From Agreia pratensis (lineage in GTDB: Bacteria > Actinomycetota > Actinomycetes > Actinomycetales > Microbacteriaceae): 64,000 nucleotides of DNA. A program made the position numbers and the translations under genes. The notes beneath the pieces are model-generated. The model made no database searches. It was not told where the DNA came from and saw nothing but the letters and a program-made list of their open reading frames with translations. The stretch is from positions 310,001 through 374,000 of the forward strand of contig NZ_FXAY01000002.1 in assembly GCF_900177685.1 (NCBI RefSeq), read 5' to 3'. Of the stretch, positions 55,686 to 63,813 are shown piece after piece. Each line of letters begins with the position of its first letter. Within the stretch, counting starts at the first letter, position 1.

Positions 55686-56381
55686 ATGAGCCTCCTGCAG
55701 CAGAACCCCACCGACGGCACGTTCGGGCGTGGAGGAGACGAGCCCTATGCCCGCGCGATCCGCAATGAGGTTCCCGGTGGACTCGCTTTGCGCGAGGCCC
55801 GCCCGGGCTCAGCTGATACGGGGGCGCGACTCGATCTCGACTTCGGCAAGTGGACATCCGATGCCGACGCGGTAGATCACTCGCTCCTGAGGCACGCGCG
55901 CGGGCCGGTTCTCGACATCGGATGCGGTCCCGGGCGCATGGTGCGGGCCGCGGGCCGGCTCGGCCTCGTCGCCCTCGGTCTGGATGTCTCGCCCGAGGTC
56001 GTTGCGCTGGCTCGCGGCGGCGGGGTGGCCGTCGCTCTCGGTTCGGTCTTCGAGCGCGTTCCCGCAGAGGGGCTGTGGGGCACAGTGCTGCTCATCGACG
56101 GAAACGTCGGTATCGGGGGAGACGTCGCGGCGCTCCTCGTGCGCTGTCGCGAGATCCTTGCCCCATCAGGCGTTCTGATCGTCGAGGTGCACCCCGACGA
56201 CGACCGCGATCACTCCTACAGCGCGACCGTTGTCGACACCGACGGGGCGCAAAGCGGCGAGTTTCCTTGGGCGGAGGTGGGTGTCACCCACCTGACCGAC
56301 CTCGCCCTCGCATCCGGCTACACCGTCGATCGGGCGTTCACCGCGGGCACTCGCCGATTCTGCCGGCTGACGCGCATCTGA
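55686..56381 (+). CDS. class I SAM-dependent methyltransferase
   Basis: 231 residues. Motif I is VLDIGCGPGRMVRA (about 74-87), motif II LGLDVSPEVVALA (about 94-106), and the acidic post-motif region LLIDGNVGIGGD (about 133-144). Compact, without extra domains, so probably a small-molecule methyltransferase; the substrate is unknown. It starts 72 bases after the DUF4190-type gene on the same strand. Confidence 0.78.
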   Translation: MSLLQQNPTDGTFGRGGDEPYARAIRNEVPGGLALREARPGSADTGARLDLDFGKWTSDADAVDHSLLRHARGPVLDIGCGPGRMVRAAGRLGLVALGLDVSPEVVALARGGGVAVALGSVFERVPAEGLWGTVLLIDGNVGIGGDVAALLVRCREILAPSGVLIVEVHPDDDRDHSYSATVVDTDGAQSGEFPWAEVGVTHLTDLALASGYTVDRAFTAGTRRFCRLTRI

Positions 56382-56403
56382 ACGAAAAAGGCAGAGAGCT
56401 CCG

Positions 56404-56739
56404 CTAGCCCGCGGGCCCGAGCAGCACCGCGAGCATCGCGGCGGTGCCCCCCACGATGAACAGCATCGTTCCGAGCTGCATGGTGCGGGTCTTGTTGCGG
56501 TCGGCCGTGGGAACGTCGACCTCCAGGATCGGGCAGCCCGACCACCCGATGAGTCCGATACTCACCGCCACGAGTCCTGCGCCGATCCACCACAGCAGTG
56601 CCAGCCCCTTGGTCAAGAGTGCCGGTCGCCACCCGCTCGAGAGCAGCAGGCCGAGGGTGATCGCAGACGCCCCGACGGCGGCGACGAACCAGATGGTTCC
56701 CGTCCACATGATGCGTTGGACGTTCTTCTCGGGTGACAT
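56404..56739 (-). CDS. small membrane protein
   Basis: 111 residues from the ATG at 56739 (GTG codons at 56769 and 56754 would add 5-10 residues). Three helices (about 10-33, 42-60, 80-103) and a conserved-looking loop IGWSGCPILEVDVPTADRNKTRTM between helices 2 and 3. No family recognised. Its upstream region contains the ACAAAT palindrome. Confidence 0.6.
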   Translation of the reverse strand: MSPEKNVQRIMWTGTIWFVAAVGASAITLGLLLSSGWRPALLTKGLALLWWIGAGLVAVSIGLIGWSGCPILEVDVPTADRNKTRTMQLGTMLFIVGGTAAMLAVLLGPAG

Positions 56740-56785
56740 CAGATCGTGGCTCACGTAGATATCTTTCACCCGCGAGCCGCGCAAA

Positions 56786-56799
56786 ACAAATTGATTTGT
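56786..56799. promoter_or_regulatory. AT-rich operator-like palindrome
   Basis: ACAAAT-TG-ATTTGT, perfect 6-base arms in a run of unusually AT-rich sequence, just upstream of the small membrane-protein gene. Resembles MarR/TetR-type operators. No regulator gene is adjacent. Confidence 0.55.
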
Positions 56800-56830
56800 A
56801 GCAACTATCGCCGGATGCCATCAGAGCACG

Positions 56831-57451
56831 CTACAGAAAGCGCACCCGTCGCAGTAGACGGGTCACTCCCGGCAACACCCAATAGGCCATGATCGGCGTC
56901 AGAACCACCGTCGTGATGAGCACTTTCAGGGCCGTTGCGAGGTCGTTCCATCCCGGAAGAAGCGTCGTCACGAGCAGGGTGAACGCGAGATTCACCGGAA
57001 AGAAGCCGAGCCAGATGCTGGTCGCCTGTTTCCATCTCGGGGGCGCAACGGGCGGCCCGGCCGAGCCATCGGCATCCGATGCTCTGAGCGCTTGCGGTTC
57101 GTCGAACCAGCCCTCGATGCCCGTGCGCTTCTCGACGCGGGATTCGCGCACGAGCTCCCGACCGCCCTCGAGCCAGCGCCTGCGGTCCTCAGACGACTCC
57201 CACTGCTCGAGGAGACCGGCGTCGGCGAATCTGTAGAGCATGTGCCAGTGCACCGAGTCGGCGCCCTGTCTCACCCAGCCCGAGCCGAGAAAACCCGGAT
57301 ACCGGTTGGCGAGATTCACCCCCGCCTGCACCCAGCGGGTGACATCGGGGATGCGGTCTGGATCGACGGCGCGGGTGATGGACACGGTGATGGGAACGGA
57401 AGGCGATGCTTGTGGCTGCCCGAGTACGTTCTCCGACTCTTCTGGAGACAT
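56831..57451 (-). CDS. antibiotic-biosynthesis-monooxygenase domain fused to a membrane domain
   Basis: 206 residues. Residues 18-110 form an ABM-like ferredoxin fold (VSITRAVDPDRIPDVTRWVQ, then GFLGSGWVRQ and VHWHMLYRFADAGLLEQWESSEDRRRWL). After a Pro-rich linker the C-terminus has two helices (about 140-165, 172-195) of the kind seen in DUF2798-like proteins. ABM domains are dimeric, cofactor-free monooxygenases or heme-degrading enzymes; the membrane tail would tether one to the inner face. Activity is unknown. ATG at 57451. Confidence 0.75.
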   Translation of the reverse strand: MSPEESENVLGQPQASPSVPITVSITRAVDPDRIPDVTRWVQAGVNLANRYPGFLGSGWVRQGADSVHWHMLYRFADAGLLEQWESSEDRRRWLEGGRELVRESRVEKRTGIEGWFDEPQALRASDADGSAGPPVAPPRWKQATSIWLGFFPVNLAFTLLVTTLLPGWNDLATALKVLITTVVLTPIMAYWVLPGVTRLLRRVRFL

Positions 57452-57506
57452 GTCCTCCAGTATCCGCCGCCGATGTTACGCGCGCATTAAGCGGCTGCCG
57501 GAAGTG

Positions 57507-58142
57507 TTACTTCTCGTCGTCGTCTTCGTCGGTCTCGTCGTACTCCTCGAGAATCTCGAGGGCTTCCTCGTCGAGGTCGTCGGGCTGGTGCCCGGCCGCG
57601 TGGCGCACGGCATGGCGGCCCAGGATGAGCAGCTCGCGCGTCTCCATGGCTTCCGCCAGCTCGTCACGATCGAGATCGTCGGCATCGTTGATGACCTTCG
57701 TGACCATCTCGATGCCCATGTCGAACCAGCGCTCGGCGTTGTGCGCGTCGCCGGCGGCGTCGTAGCTGTCGCCCAGAAACGAATAGACCATCGGGTCTTC
57801 GGGCTTCTCTGCGCGCAGCGCCTTCGCGAGCTCGTTGGCCTCGGCCTCCTGGCCGGTGCGCAGCAGTCCCTCGATCAGATAGACGCGCTTGTCGGGGGCC
57901 GCGTCTCCCGGCGCATCCTGTGCCTCGCGTGCTGCCTCGTAGGCGCGCAGTGGCAGAAGCGCGTCGTAGAAACTCTCGGATGCCGCGATGAAGAGAGCGG
58001 CGGGCGTCACGTCGTCGTCGTAGAAGGTCTCGGGGTCGCGGGCTGCGGCGAGGAACTCCTCGGCGACGGCGAGCGCCTTCTCGGGGTCGTCGGCTTTGAA
58101 GCTGGACTCATCGATGTAGTCCCAGGTCACGGTCGTAGGCAT
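57507..58142 (-). CDS. TPR-like acidic protein
   Basis: 211 residues, helical throughout with tetratricopeptide-like spacing (for example DKRVYLIEGLLRTGQEAEAN, then DPMVYSFLGDSYDAAGDAHNAERWFDMGIEM at about 110-165) and a strongly acidic C-terminus of Glu/Asp repeats. No signal peptide. A scaffold or adaptor role is plausible; nothing more can be said. Divergent from the acyltransferase gene; only about 50 bases separate them. Confidence 0.65.
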   Translation of the reverse strand: MPTTVTWDYIDESSFKADDPEKALAVAEEFLAAARDPETFYDDDVTPAALFIAASESFYDALLPLRAYEAAREAQDAPGDAAPDKRVYLIEGLLRTGQEAEANELAKALRAEKPEDPMVYSFLGDSYDAAGDAHNAERWFDMGIEMVTKVINDADDLDRDELAEAMETRELLILGRHAVRHAAGHQPDDLDEEALEILEEYDETDEDDDEK

Positions 58143-58190
58143 GTAAGCAACCTTAACGGCCCAGGCCTTATGGCTACCATGGGACGCGAT

Positions 58191-60368
58191 ATGGATATGA
58201 CCCCGCCGCCCTCCCGACGGTCCCTCCGACGACGCCAGGCAGCGAGCGACCCCGCGTCGGGCGACGTGCGCGGAGCCGCCGGAGCCACGCCCGCCCCCAC
58301 CCACTTTCTGCCGCACCTCCAGGGGCTTCGTGCGATCGCGGTGCTGCTCGTGGTGGTCTACCACTTCTGGCCAGGGCGCCTGCAGGGCGGCTACATCGGC
58401 GTCGATGTCTTCTTCGTGATCTCGGGCTTTCTCATCACCGGTCAGCTGGCCCGTGAGCTTGAGAGGTCGGGCCGCATAGGGCTGCCCGGCTTCTACGCGA
58501 AGCGCGTGCGACGGCTTCTGCCCGCCGCAGTGACCGTTCTCATCTTCTCGGCTCTCGCGACCCTGTTCATCTTGCCGCTGTCGAGCCTCGGCGAGAATCT
58601 GCGCGAGATCCTCGCGTCGACGTTCTATGTTGAGAACTGGGCGCTCGCGGCGAACTCCGTCGACTACCTCGCAGCCGCCAACGAAGCAACTCTGGTGCAG
58701 CACTACTGGTCGCTGTCGCTCGAGGAGCAGTTCTACCTGATCTGGCCGCTGCTTCTGCTCGGCGCCTCGTGGCTGGGCGTGAAGTATTGGAGCGGCAAAC
58801 GCTGGAACGCTCTGCTCGCGCTCGTCGTGACCGTCAGCATCCTGTCTCTGGCGTTCTCGATCATCTACACCCAGACCAATGCGGCGCAGGCCTATTTCGT
58901 GACCTTCACCCGCATGTGGGAGTTCGGCGCGGGCGCGATTCTCGCGCTGCTGCCGCGGTTGCGGCCGACGAAGGCCTGGTTGTCGAATGTGCTGGGCTAC
59001 GGCGGCATCGCTGTGGTTCTCGGATGCGGGTACTTCTACGACAAGGCGACGCCGTTCCCCGGCTACGCGGCCGTGCTGCCGGTGCTCGGAACGATGGCGA
59101 TCATCCTCGCGTCGCATCGTGCGCGATGGTTCGACGCGGGCAGTGTGCTGAGTTTCCGACCCGTCAGCTTCATCGGCGACATCTCCTACTCGCTCTATCT
59201 CTGGCATTGGCCGCTCATCATCATCGCGCCGTTCGTTCCGGGCTGGGGTCTCTCGACGATCAACCGCCTGGTGCTGTTCGTGCTCTGCTTCGTGATCGCC
59301 TGGCTCACCAAGAAGTTCATCGAAGACCCGACGCGCGCGTGGCGGCCTCTGGTCACGCGCAAGCCTCGGGTGACCTTCGCTGTGATGGTGGCGGGCATGG
59401 CCGTGGTGAGTCTCGTCGTGGGTGTCACCAGCGTCGTGCAACAGCCGAAGTACGACGCGGCGGCAGCGGAGCTGCGCAGCACACTCGCAACGTTGCCCGA
59501 CTGCTTCGGCGCGGCATCCGGCGGCACCGATGGGCTGGCGCCCATCGAGGCATGCTCGAACCCTGCACTCGCCGACCAGATCATCCCGAGTCCCGGCTTC
59601 GGCAACGCCGACCGGCCGCAGCACCCCGACTGCCTGGTCACGCTCAACGACTCCACGCTGACGACGTGCGAGTTCGGAGACACGACATCAGATACCGCGC
59701 CCCGGGTCGCGATCATCGGCGACAGTCATGCGTACTCGCTGCTCGACCCGCTGATCCAGCTCGCCGAGACCAAGGGCTGGCACCTCACCACTTACCTCAA
59801 GGGCGCCTGCCCCTGGAGCACGACACCGATCGCGGGCGGTGACGCCTTCGCCGCCTCGTGCGCCGACTGGCGCGCCAATCTCGACAAGGAACTCGCGTCG
59901 GTGCAGCCCTACGACGTGATCTTCACGGCCGCCCTCGCCGATCACACGCTGGATGCCGATGGCTCGGCCGCCGCCGCCGAGACCGCGGGATTCGTGGAGG
60001 CTTGGACCCCCCAGCTCACGCAGGGCGCTCCGGTCGTGACCCTCGTCGACAACCCGTCATGGGAGACGGATCCGAACAAGTGTCTGCGTATCTCCGACGC
60101 GGCCAGCTGTACGGAGTCTCGAAAAGACGGCCTCGGCGAGGTCGACCCCCTCGCATCGGCCGCCCGGCAGCTGAAGGCCAGCGGCTCCGACGTGACGCTG
60201 CTCGACTTCTCAGACATGTACTGCGATGCCGAGGACTGCTTCCCGGTGATCGGCGGAGCGAACGTCTACCGCGACCAGGATCACCTGACGCGCACTTTCG
60301 CCTTCACTCTCGCCCCCTTCATCGAGAGCGCCATCGACGCCGCCCTCGCTCGATCCTCAACGCGCTGA
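58191..60368 (+). CDS. OafA-type membrane acyltransferase with SGNH domain
   Basis: 725 residues. After a basic N-terminus (about 1-35) comes an acyltransferase-3 domain with ten helices: VVVYHFWPGRLQGG (about 55-68) holds the essential His, followed by FFVISGFLITGQL and LVQHYWSLSLEEQFY. The last 220 residues form a periplasmic SGNH hydrolase fold with IGDSHAYSL (about 506) and a terminal DHLT. This fusion O-acetylates extracellular sugars or peptidoglycan in other bacteria. The start is uncertain: in-frame ATGs lie at 58170, 58179, 58191 and 58197. Confidence 0.85.
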   Translation: MDMTPPPSRRSLRRRQAASDPASGDVRGAAGATPAPTHFLPHLQGLRAIAVLLVVVYHFWPGRLQGGYIGVDVFFVISGFLITGQLARELERSGRIGLPGFYAKRVRRLLPAAVTVLIFSALATLFILPLSSLGENLREILASTFYVENWALAANSVDYLAAANEATLVQHYWSLSLEEQFYLIWPLLLLGASWLGVKYWSGKRWNALLALVVTVSILSLAFSIIYTQTNAAQAYFVTFTRMWEFGAGAILALLPRLRPTKAWLSNVLGYGGIAVVLGCGYFYDKATPFPGYAAVLPVLGTMAIILASHRARWFDAGSVLSFRPVSFIGDISYSLYLWHWPLIIIAPFVPGWGLSTINRLVLFVLCFVIAWLTKKFIEDPTRAWRPLVTRKPRVTFAVMVAGMAVVSLVVGVTSVVQQPKYDAAAAELRSTLATLPDCFGAASGGTDGLAPIEACSNPALADQIIPSPGFGNADRPQHPDCLVTLNDSTLTTCEFGDTTSDTAPRVAIIGDSHAYSLLDPLIQLAETKGWHLTTYLKGACPWSTTPIAGGDAFAASCADWRANLDKELASVQPYDVIFTAALADHTLDADGSAAAAETAGFVEAWTPQLTQGAPVVTLVDNPSWETDPNKCLRISDAASCTESRKDGLGEVDPLASAARQLKASGSDVTLLDFSDMYCDAEDCFPVIGGANVYRDQDHLTRTFAFTLAPFIESAIDAALARSSTR

Positions 60369-60375
60369 GGTAGCC

Positions 60376-61299
60376 ATGGCCGGAGTTCTCACCGGATTCG
60401 CGATCATCGGTTTCGTCATCGCGGTCGGCTACGTCGTGGGTCGCACGAACATCTTGCAGGTCGACGCGCAGAAGCCGCTGAACCGCATCGCGTTCTTCGT
60501 GACCAGCCCGGCGCTGCTCTTCACGGTGCTCGCGCGAGCCGACGTGAGCGTCATCTTCTCGTCTTTCCTCGTGGTGACCATCATCACCGTGGCCACGTCG
60601 ATCTCGCTGTACATCGTGGCGTCTCGGCTCTTCTTTCGGCGACCCGCGGCCGAGACCACGATCGGGGCGGTGGCCTCGTCGTACTCGAACGCCAACAACA
60701 TCGGCCTGCCCGTAGCCATCTACGTGCTGGGAGACCCCCAGTTCATCGCTCCGCTGCTGATGTTGCAGCTGATCGTGATGGCGCCCGTGACGCTCACGGT
60801 TCTCGACACGGTGACGCGAGGCAGAGCATCCATCGGCTCTTTTCTTTCGCAGCCCGTGCGCAACCCCATGATCATCGCCTCGCTGATCGGTCTGCTGCTC
60901 AGCGTCTTCGGTGTCACGCTGCCCGACGCCGTGATGGCACCGTTCGATCTCATCGGCGGAGCGACGATTCCGCTCGTGCTCATGACGTTCGGCATGTCGC
61001 TCGCGGGACAGCGGCCGTTGGCGCCGGGAACCGGGCGTCGCGACGTCGTGACCGCCGCGCTGCTGAAGAGTGTGGTGATGCCGATCGTCGCCTACCTGCT
61101 CGGTCGGTTCGTCTTCGGTCTCGATTCGACGCATCTCTTCGGCGTGGTGGTTCTCGCCGCCTTGCCGACTGCGCAGAACGTGTTCAACTTCGCATCGCGC
61201 TACGAGCGTGGAGTGGTGATCGCGCGCGACACAGTGCTGATCACGACGGTGGCGGCGGTACCTGTGCTGGTGGTCGCCGCCGCGCTCCTCGCGCCGTAG
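60376..61299 (+). CDS. AEC-family transporter
   Basis: 307 residues with ten helices and the auxin-efflux-carrier pattern: NRIAFFVTSPALLFTVLA (about 36-53), SYSNANNIGLPV (about 98-109), GGATIPLVLMTFGMSL (about 194-209). Members export small organic acids or amino acids; substrate here unknown. It begins seven bases after the acyltransferase stop, so the genes are co-transcribed. Confidence 0.85.
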   Translation: MAGVLTGFAIIGFVIAVGYVVGRTNILQVDAQKPLNRIAFFVTSPALLFTVLARADVSVIFSSFLVVTIITVATSISLYIVASRLFFRRPAAETTIGAVASSYSNANNIGLPVAIYVLGDPQFIAPLLMLQLIVMAPVTLTVLDTVTRGRASIGSFLSQPVRNPMIIASLIGLLLSVFGVTLPDAVMAPFDLIGGATIPLVLMTFGMSLAGQRPLAPGTGRRDVVTAALLKSVVMPIVAYLLGRFVFGLDSTHLFGVVVLAALPTAQNVFNFASRYERGVVIARDTVLITTVAAVPVLVVAAALLAP

Positions 61300-61316
61300 C
61301 CGGGTAACGCGGCTCT

Positions 61317-61411
61317 GCGCTGGTCGAGTAGCGAGGAACGAGCGTATCGAGACCATCGTGACGTGATTTCGATACACCGGCTCGTCCCTCGCGCGGCTAC
61401 TCAATCAGCGC
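61317..61411. repeat. family B inverted repeat, copy 4
   Basis: Arm 1 GCGCTGGTCGAGTAG...CGTATCGAGACC (61317-61354); arm 2 ATTTCGATACACCGG...CTACTCAATCAGCGC (61366-61411), with several substitutions relative to the other copies. Between the convergent AEC and xthA genes. Confidence 0.85.
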
Positions 61412-61430
61412 AGGATGCCGGGCACGCAAT

Positions 61431-62267
61431 TCACCAGAACATCGGGCGGTCGTCGTCTTCTTCTGTCTCGACATCGAGGTCGACCCAGACCGGAACGTGG
61501 TCGCTGGGCGCATCGCCCTTGCGCTCGTTGCGGTCGATGCCGGCATTGGTCACCTTGTCGGAGAACGGCTGCGAGCCCAGGATGAAGTCGATGCGCATGC
61601 CCTCGTTGCGGGGAAAGCGCAGCTGCTTGTAATCCCAGTAGGTGTAGCCGGTGGGGATGCGCGGACGCACCACGTCGGTGAGCCCGGCATCCATGAAGTC
61701 GTTGAACGCGGCCCGCTCGGGAGGCGAGACATGCGTCGAGCCTTCGAAAGCCTGGATGTCCCAGACGTCGGTGTCGAGGGGGGCCACATTCCAGTCGCCC
61801 ATCAGGGCGAGCGGCTGCTCGGGGTTCGCCGCGATCCAGGCCCGGGTGTCGGCAGAGAGGGCGGCTAGCCAGCGCAGCTTGTAGTCGTAGTGAGCGTGGC
61901 CGAGCTCGCGGCCGTTCGGCACGTAGAGGCTCCAGAGCCGCACATCGTTCACCGTGACACCGAGGGCGCGCGCCTCGAGGGGGAGTGTGCCGTCGTCGGC
62001 CGCGACGCCGAAGCCAGGCATGTTCTCGAAGTCCTTGGTGACCTCGGTCATCGGCAGCCTCGAAGCGAAGGCGACGCCGTTCCACTGGCTCAGGCCGTGC
62101 AGTTCGACCTCATAGCCCGCAGCGGTGAACTGCTCGAACGGAAACTGATTCTCTTTGCACTTGATCTCCTGCATGGCGAGAACGTCGACGTCCTCTCGCA
62201 CGAGCCAATCCGCGACCCGGTCGACCCGGGCTCTGATGGAGTTCACGTTCCAGGTCGCAATGCGCAT
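61431..62267 (-). CDS. xthA: exodeoxyribonuclease III
   Basis: AP endonuclease / 3'-5' exonuclease of base-excision repair. 278 residues of the Mg-dependent endonuclease-exonuclease-phosphatase fold: MRIATWNVNSIRAR (1-14), LAMQEIKCKENQFP (about 31-44, Glu metal ligand), GDWNVAPLDTDVWD (about 146-159), and DRNERKGDAPSDHVPVWVDL near the end (His active site). All catalytic positions seem present. ATG at 62267; divergent from pyrE by 44 bases. Confidence 0.92.
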   Translation of the reverse strand: MRIATWNVNSIRARVDRVADWLVREDVDVLAMQEIKCKENQFPFEQFTAAGYEVELHGLSQWNGVAFASRLPMTEVTKDFENMPGFGVAADDGTLPLEARALGVTVNDVRLWSLYVPNGRELGHAHYDYKLRWLAALSADTRAWIAANPEQPLALMGDWNVAPLDTDVWDIQAFEGSTHVSPPERAAFNDFMDAGLTDVVRPRIPTGYTYWDYKQLRFPRNEGMRIDFILGSQPFSDKVTNAGIDRNERKGDAPSDHVPVWVDLDVETEEDDDRPMFW

Positions 62268-62299
62268 GCGCCCCAGTTTATTCGCGTGAACGGCTCCCC

Positions 62300-62305
62300 T
62301 AAACT
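62300..62305 (+). promoter_or_regulatory. -10 box of leaderless pyrE
   Basis: TAAACT, six bases before the pyrE GTG, with no ribosome-binding site between them. This supports leaderless translation from the GTG at 62312. Confidence 0.5.
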
Positions 62306-62311
62306 AGGGCG

Positions 62312-62860
62312 GTGACGAACGCGCGCCAGCAACTCATCGACTACATTTCCGCCGAAGCCGTGTTTCACGGCGACTTCACGCTCACGAGCGGAAAGAAGGC
62401 GAGCTACTACGTCGACCTGCGCAAGGTGAGCCTCGATCACCGCGTCGCGCCGCTCATCGGCCAGGTCATGATCGATGTCATCAAAGACATCCCCGACGTG
62501 TTCGCCGTCGGCGGCCTGACCATGGGAGCCGACCCCGTGGCATCCGCGATTCTGCATCAGGGTGCGGCACAGGGCCTGGCCTACGACGCTTTCGTCGTGC
62601 GCAAAGAGCCCAAGGATCACGGCCGAGGCAAGCAGGTCGAAGGCCCCGAACTCGAAGGCAAGCGCGTGATCGTGCTCGAAGACACGTCGACGACGGGCGG
62701 TTCGCCTCTTAAGGCCATCGAGGCGCTCGAGAAGGTCGGCGCCATCGTCGTGGGCGTCGCCGTGGTCGTCGACCGCAACACCGACGCACGCGAGCGCATC
62801 GAGAAGGCCGGCTACCCCTACTACTACGCGATCGGCCTGGCAGACCTCGGTCTCGAGTAG
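62312..62860 (+). CDS. pyrE: orotate phosphoribosyltransferase
   Basis: Makes orotidine monophosphate from orotate and PRPP in pyrimidine synthesis. 182 residues. The PRPP-binding loop is VIVLEDTSTTGGSPLKA (about 117-133), and the orotate region includes FTLTSGKKASYYVDLRK (about 20-36). The mobile catalytic loop with RKEPKDHGRG (about 96-105) is intact. GTG start, apparently leaderless. Confidence 0.93.
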   Translation: MTNARQQLIDYISAEAVFHGDFTLTSGKKASYYVDLRKVSLDHRVAPLIGQVMIDVIKDIPDVFAVGGLTMGADPVASAILHQGAAQGLAYDAFVVRKEPKDHGRGKQVEGPELEGKRVIVLEDTSTTGGSPLKAIEALEKVGAIVVGVAVVVDRNTDARERIEKAGYPYYYAIGLADLGLE

Positions 62861-62880
62861 ACGGTGATCTCGGGCAGACG

Positions 62881-63531
62881 ATGACAGAGCCAGTGGATGC
62901 CGCGGGCGCCTCGGGCGTGCGTCGTCCGACGCCGAGATGGCTGGTCGTCGCCGTCGCGGCACTCGCCGCCGTGTTCGTCGTCGTGCTCTTCTTCGTGATC
63001 GGCCGGCACCTGCCCTGGTTCGACGAGGCCCAGACAGCGGCGCCGACATCCGGCCCCACCGCGTCGACATCGGCGACGCCGGCAGCTGCGACGCCCACGC
63101 CAACGCCTACGGCTCCGGAACCTGCTGCTGCTCCGACGGGGCCCGCCGCCGCGGGGGTTCATCCGTGGAACGAGCTTCGCGGGGGCGAGTGTCTCGATCC
63201 GTTCGGCACGCCGTGGGACGAGACGTTCACCGTCGTCGACTGCGCGGCGCCGCACGCGGCCCAGCTGATCGCGAGGGTGTCACTCAACCCCGACCCTGCT
63301 GCGGTGTATCCCGGCGAGGCCGCGATCACGTCGCAGCTCAACCTGGCGTGCACGGCTCCGACCGTGCTCGACTTCGCTGCCGCCTCGGCGTACCCCGACG
63401 TGCAGTGGCAGGCGAGCTACCCGGTCTCGGAGGCGCAGTGGGCGGCCGGTCAACGGGAGTATTCGTGCTTCGTCAGCCGATCGTCGGGCGAGAAGTTCAC
63501 AGCTTCTGTGCAGGCGCCGCCGGCTGCCTGA
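62881..63531 (+). CDS. membrane-anchored septum-formation-like protein
   Basis: 216 residues: a single helix (about 20-42), a Pro/Thr/Ala-rich wall-spanning linker (about 50-90), and a C-terminal domain with GGECLDPFG, VVDCAAPHAAQLIARV and a late Cys in EYSCFVSR. The two-cysteine GxCL...VxCxxPHxxE pattern is that of the actinobacterial septum-formation family (Septum_form), membrane proteins with a role in division in mycobacteria. Here the assignment is by pattern. It starts 20 bases after pyrE. Confidence 0.7.
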   Translation: MTEPVDAAGASGVRRPTPRWLVVAVAALAAVFVVVLFFVIGRHLPWFDEAQTAAPTSGPTASTSATPAAATPTPTPTAPEPAAAPTGPAAAGVHPWNELRGGECLDPFGTPWDETFTVVDCAAPHAAQLIARVSLNPDPAAVYPGEAAITSQLNLACTAPTVLDFAAASAYPDVQWQASYPVSEAQWAAGQREYSCFVSRSSGEKFTASVQAPPAA

Positions 63532-63813
63532 GGCGGTTCCTGCGGGATCGGGCTGAAAGAAAAGCAGCTCACGTGGGCCGGTGAGCCGCACCTCCCGCGG
63601 TCGCTAAGCGCAGCGTGATCAGGTTCTTTGGCGGCTCGAAAAATAGAGACAGTGTGTAACCTTTTCGAGGGGGTCTGGATTTAATCCTTCAGGGGTTGGC
63701 TTATCTGGGAAAGTGCCGATAGCCTCAATGGGACGCAGCATTCTCGCAGCATCGCCACTTTCGTCGGGAGAGACACCGACGATGATCCCCCTGCTCGCTT
63801 ATTTCAGGAGAAC
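63532..63813 (+). promoter_or_regulatory. gene-free stretch before the secreted-protein gene
   Basis: 282 bases without a gene. GCTCAC-N8-GTGAGC (63567-63586) is a possible terminator of the preceding gene. The middle part (about 63630-63710) is AT-richer and may contain the promoter; AGGAG at 63806-63810 is the ribosome-binding site of the next gene. Nothing else recognised. Confidence 0.4.

Noticed and set aside
56740-56784. Start of the small membrane protein at a TTG near 56784
   Set aside because: TTG overlaps the operator-like region and lacks a ribosome-binding site; ATG at 56739 keeps all predicted helices.
57507-59624. Very long frame running from the TPR-like gene through the acyltransferase region
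   Set aside because: Only its last 211 residues look like protein; the upstream part is antisense to the acyltransferase and compositionally Arg/Glu-rich noise. The start was set at 58142.
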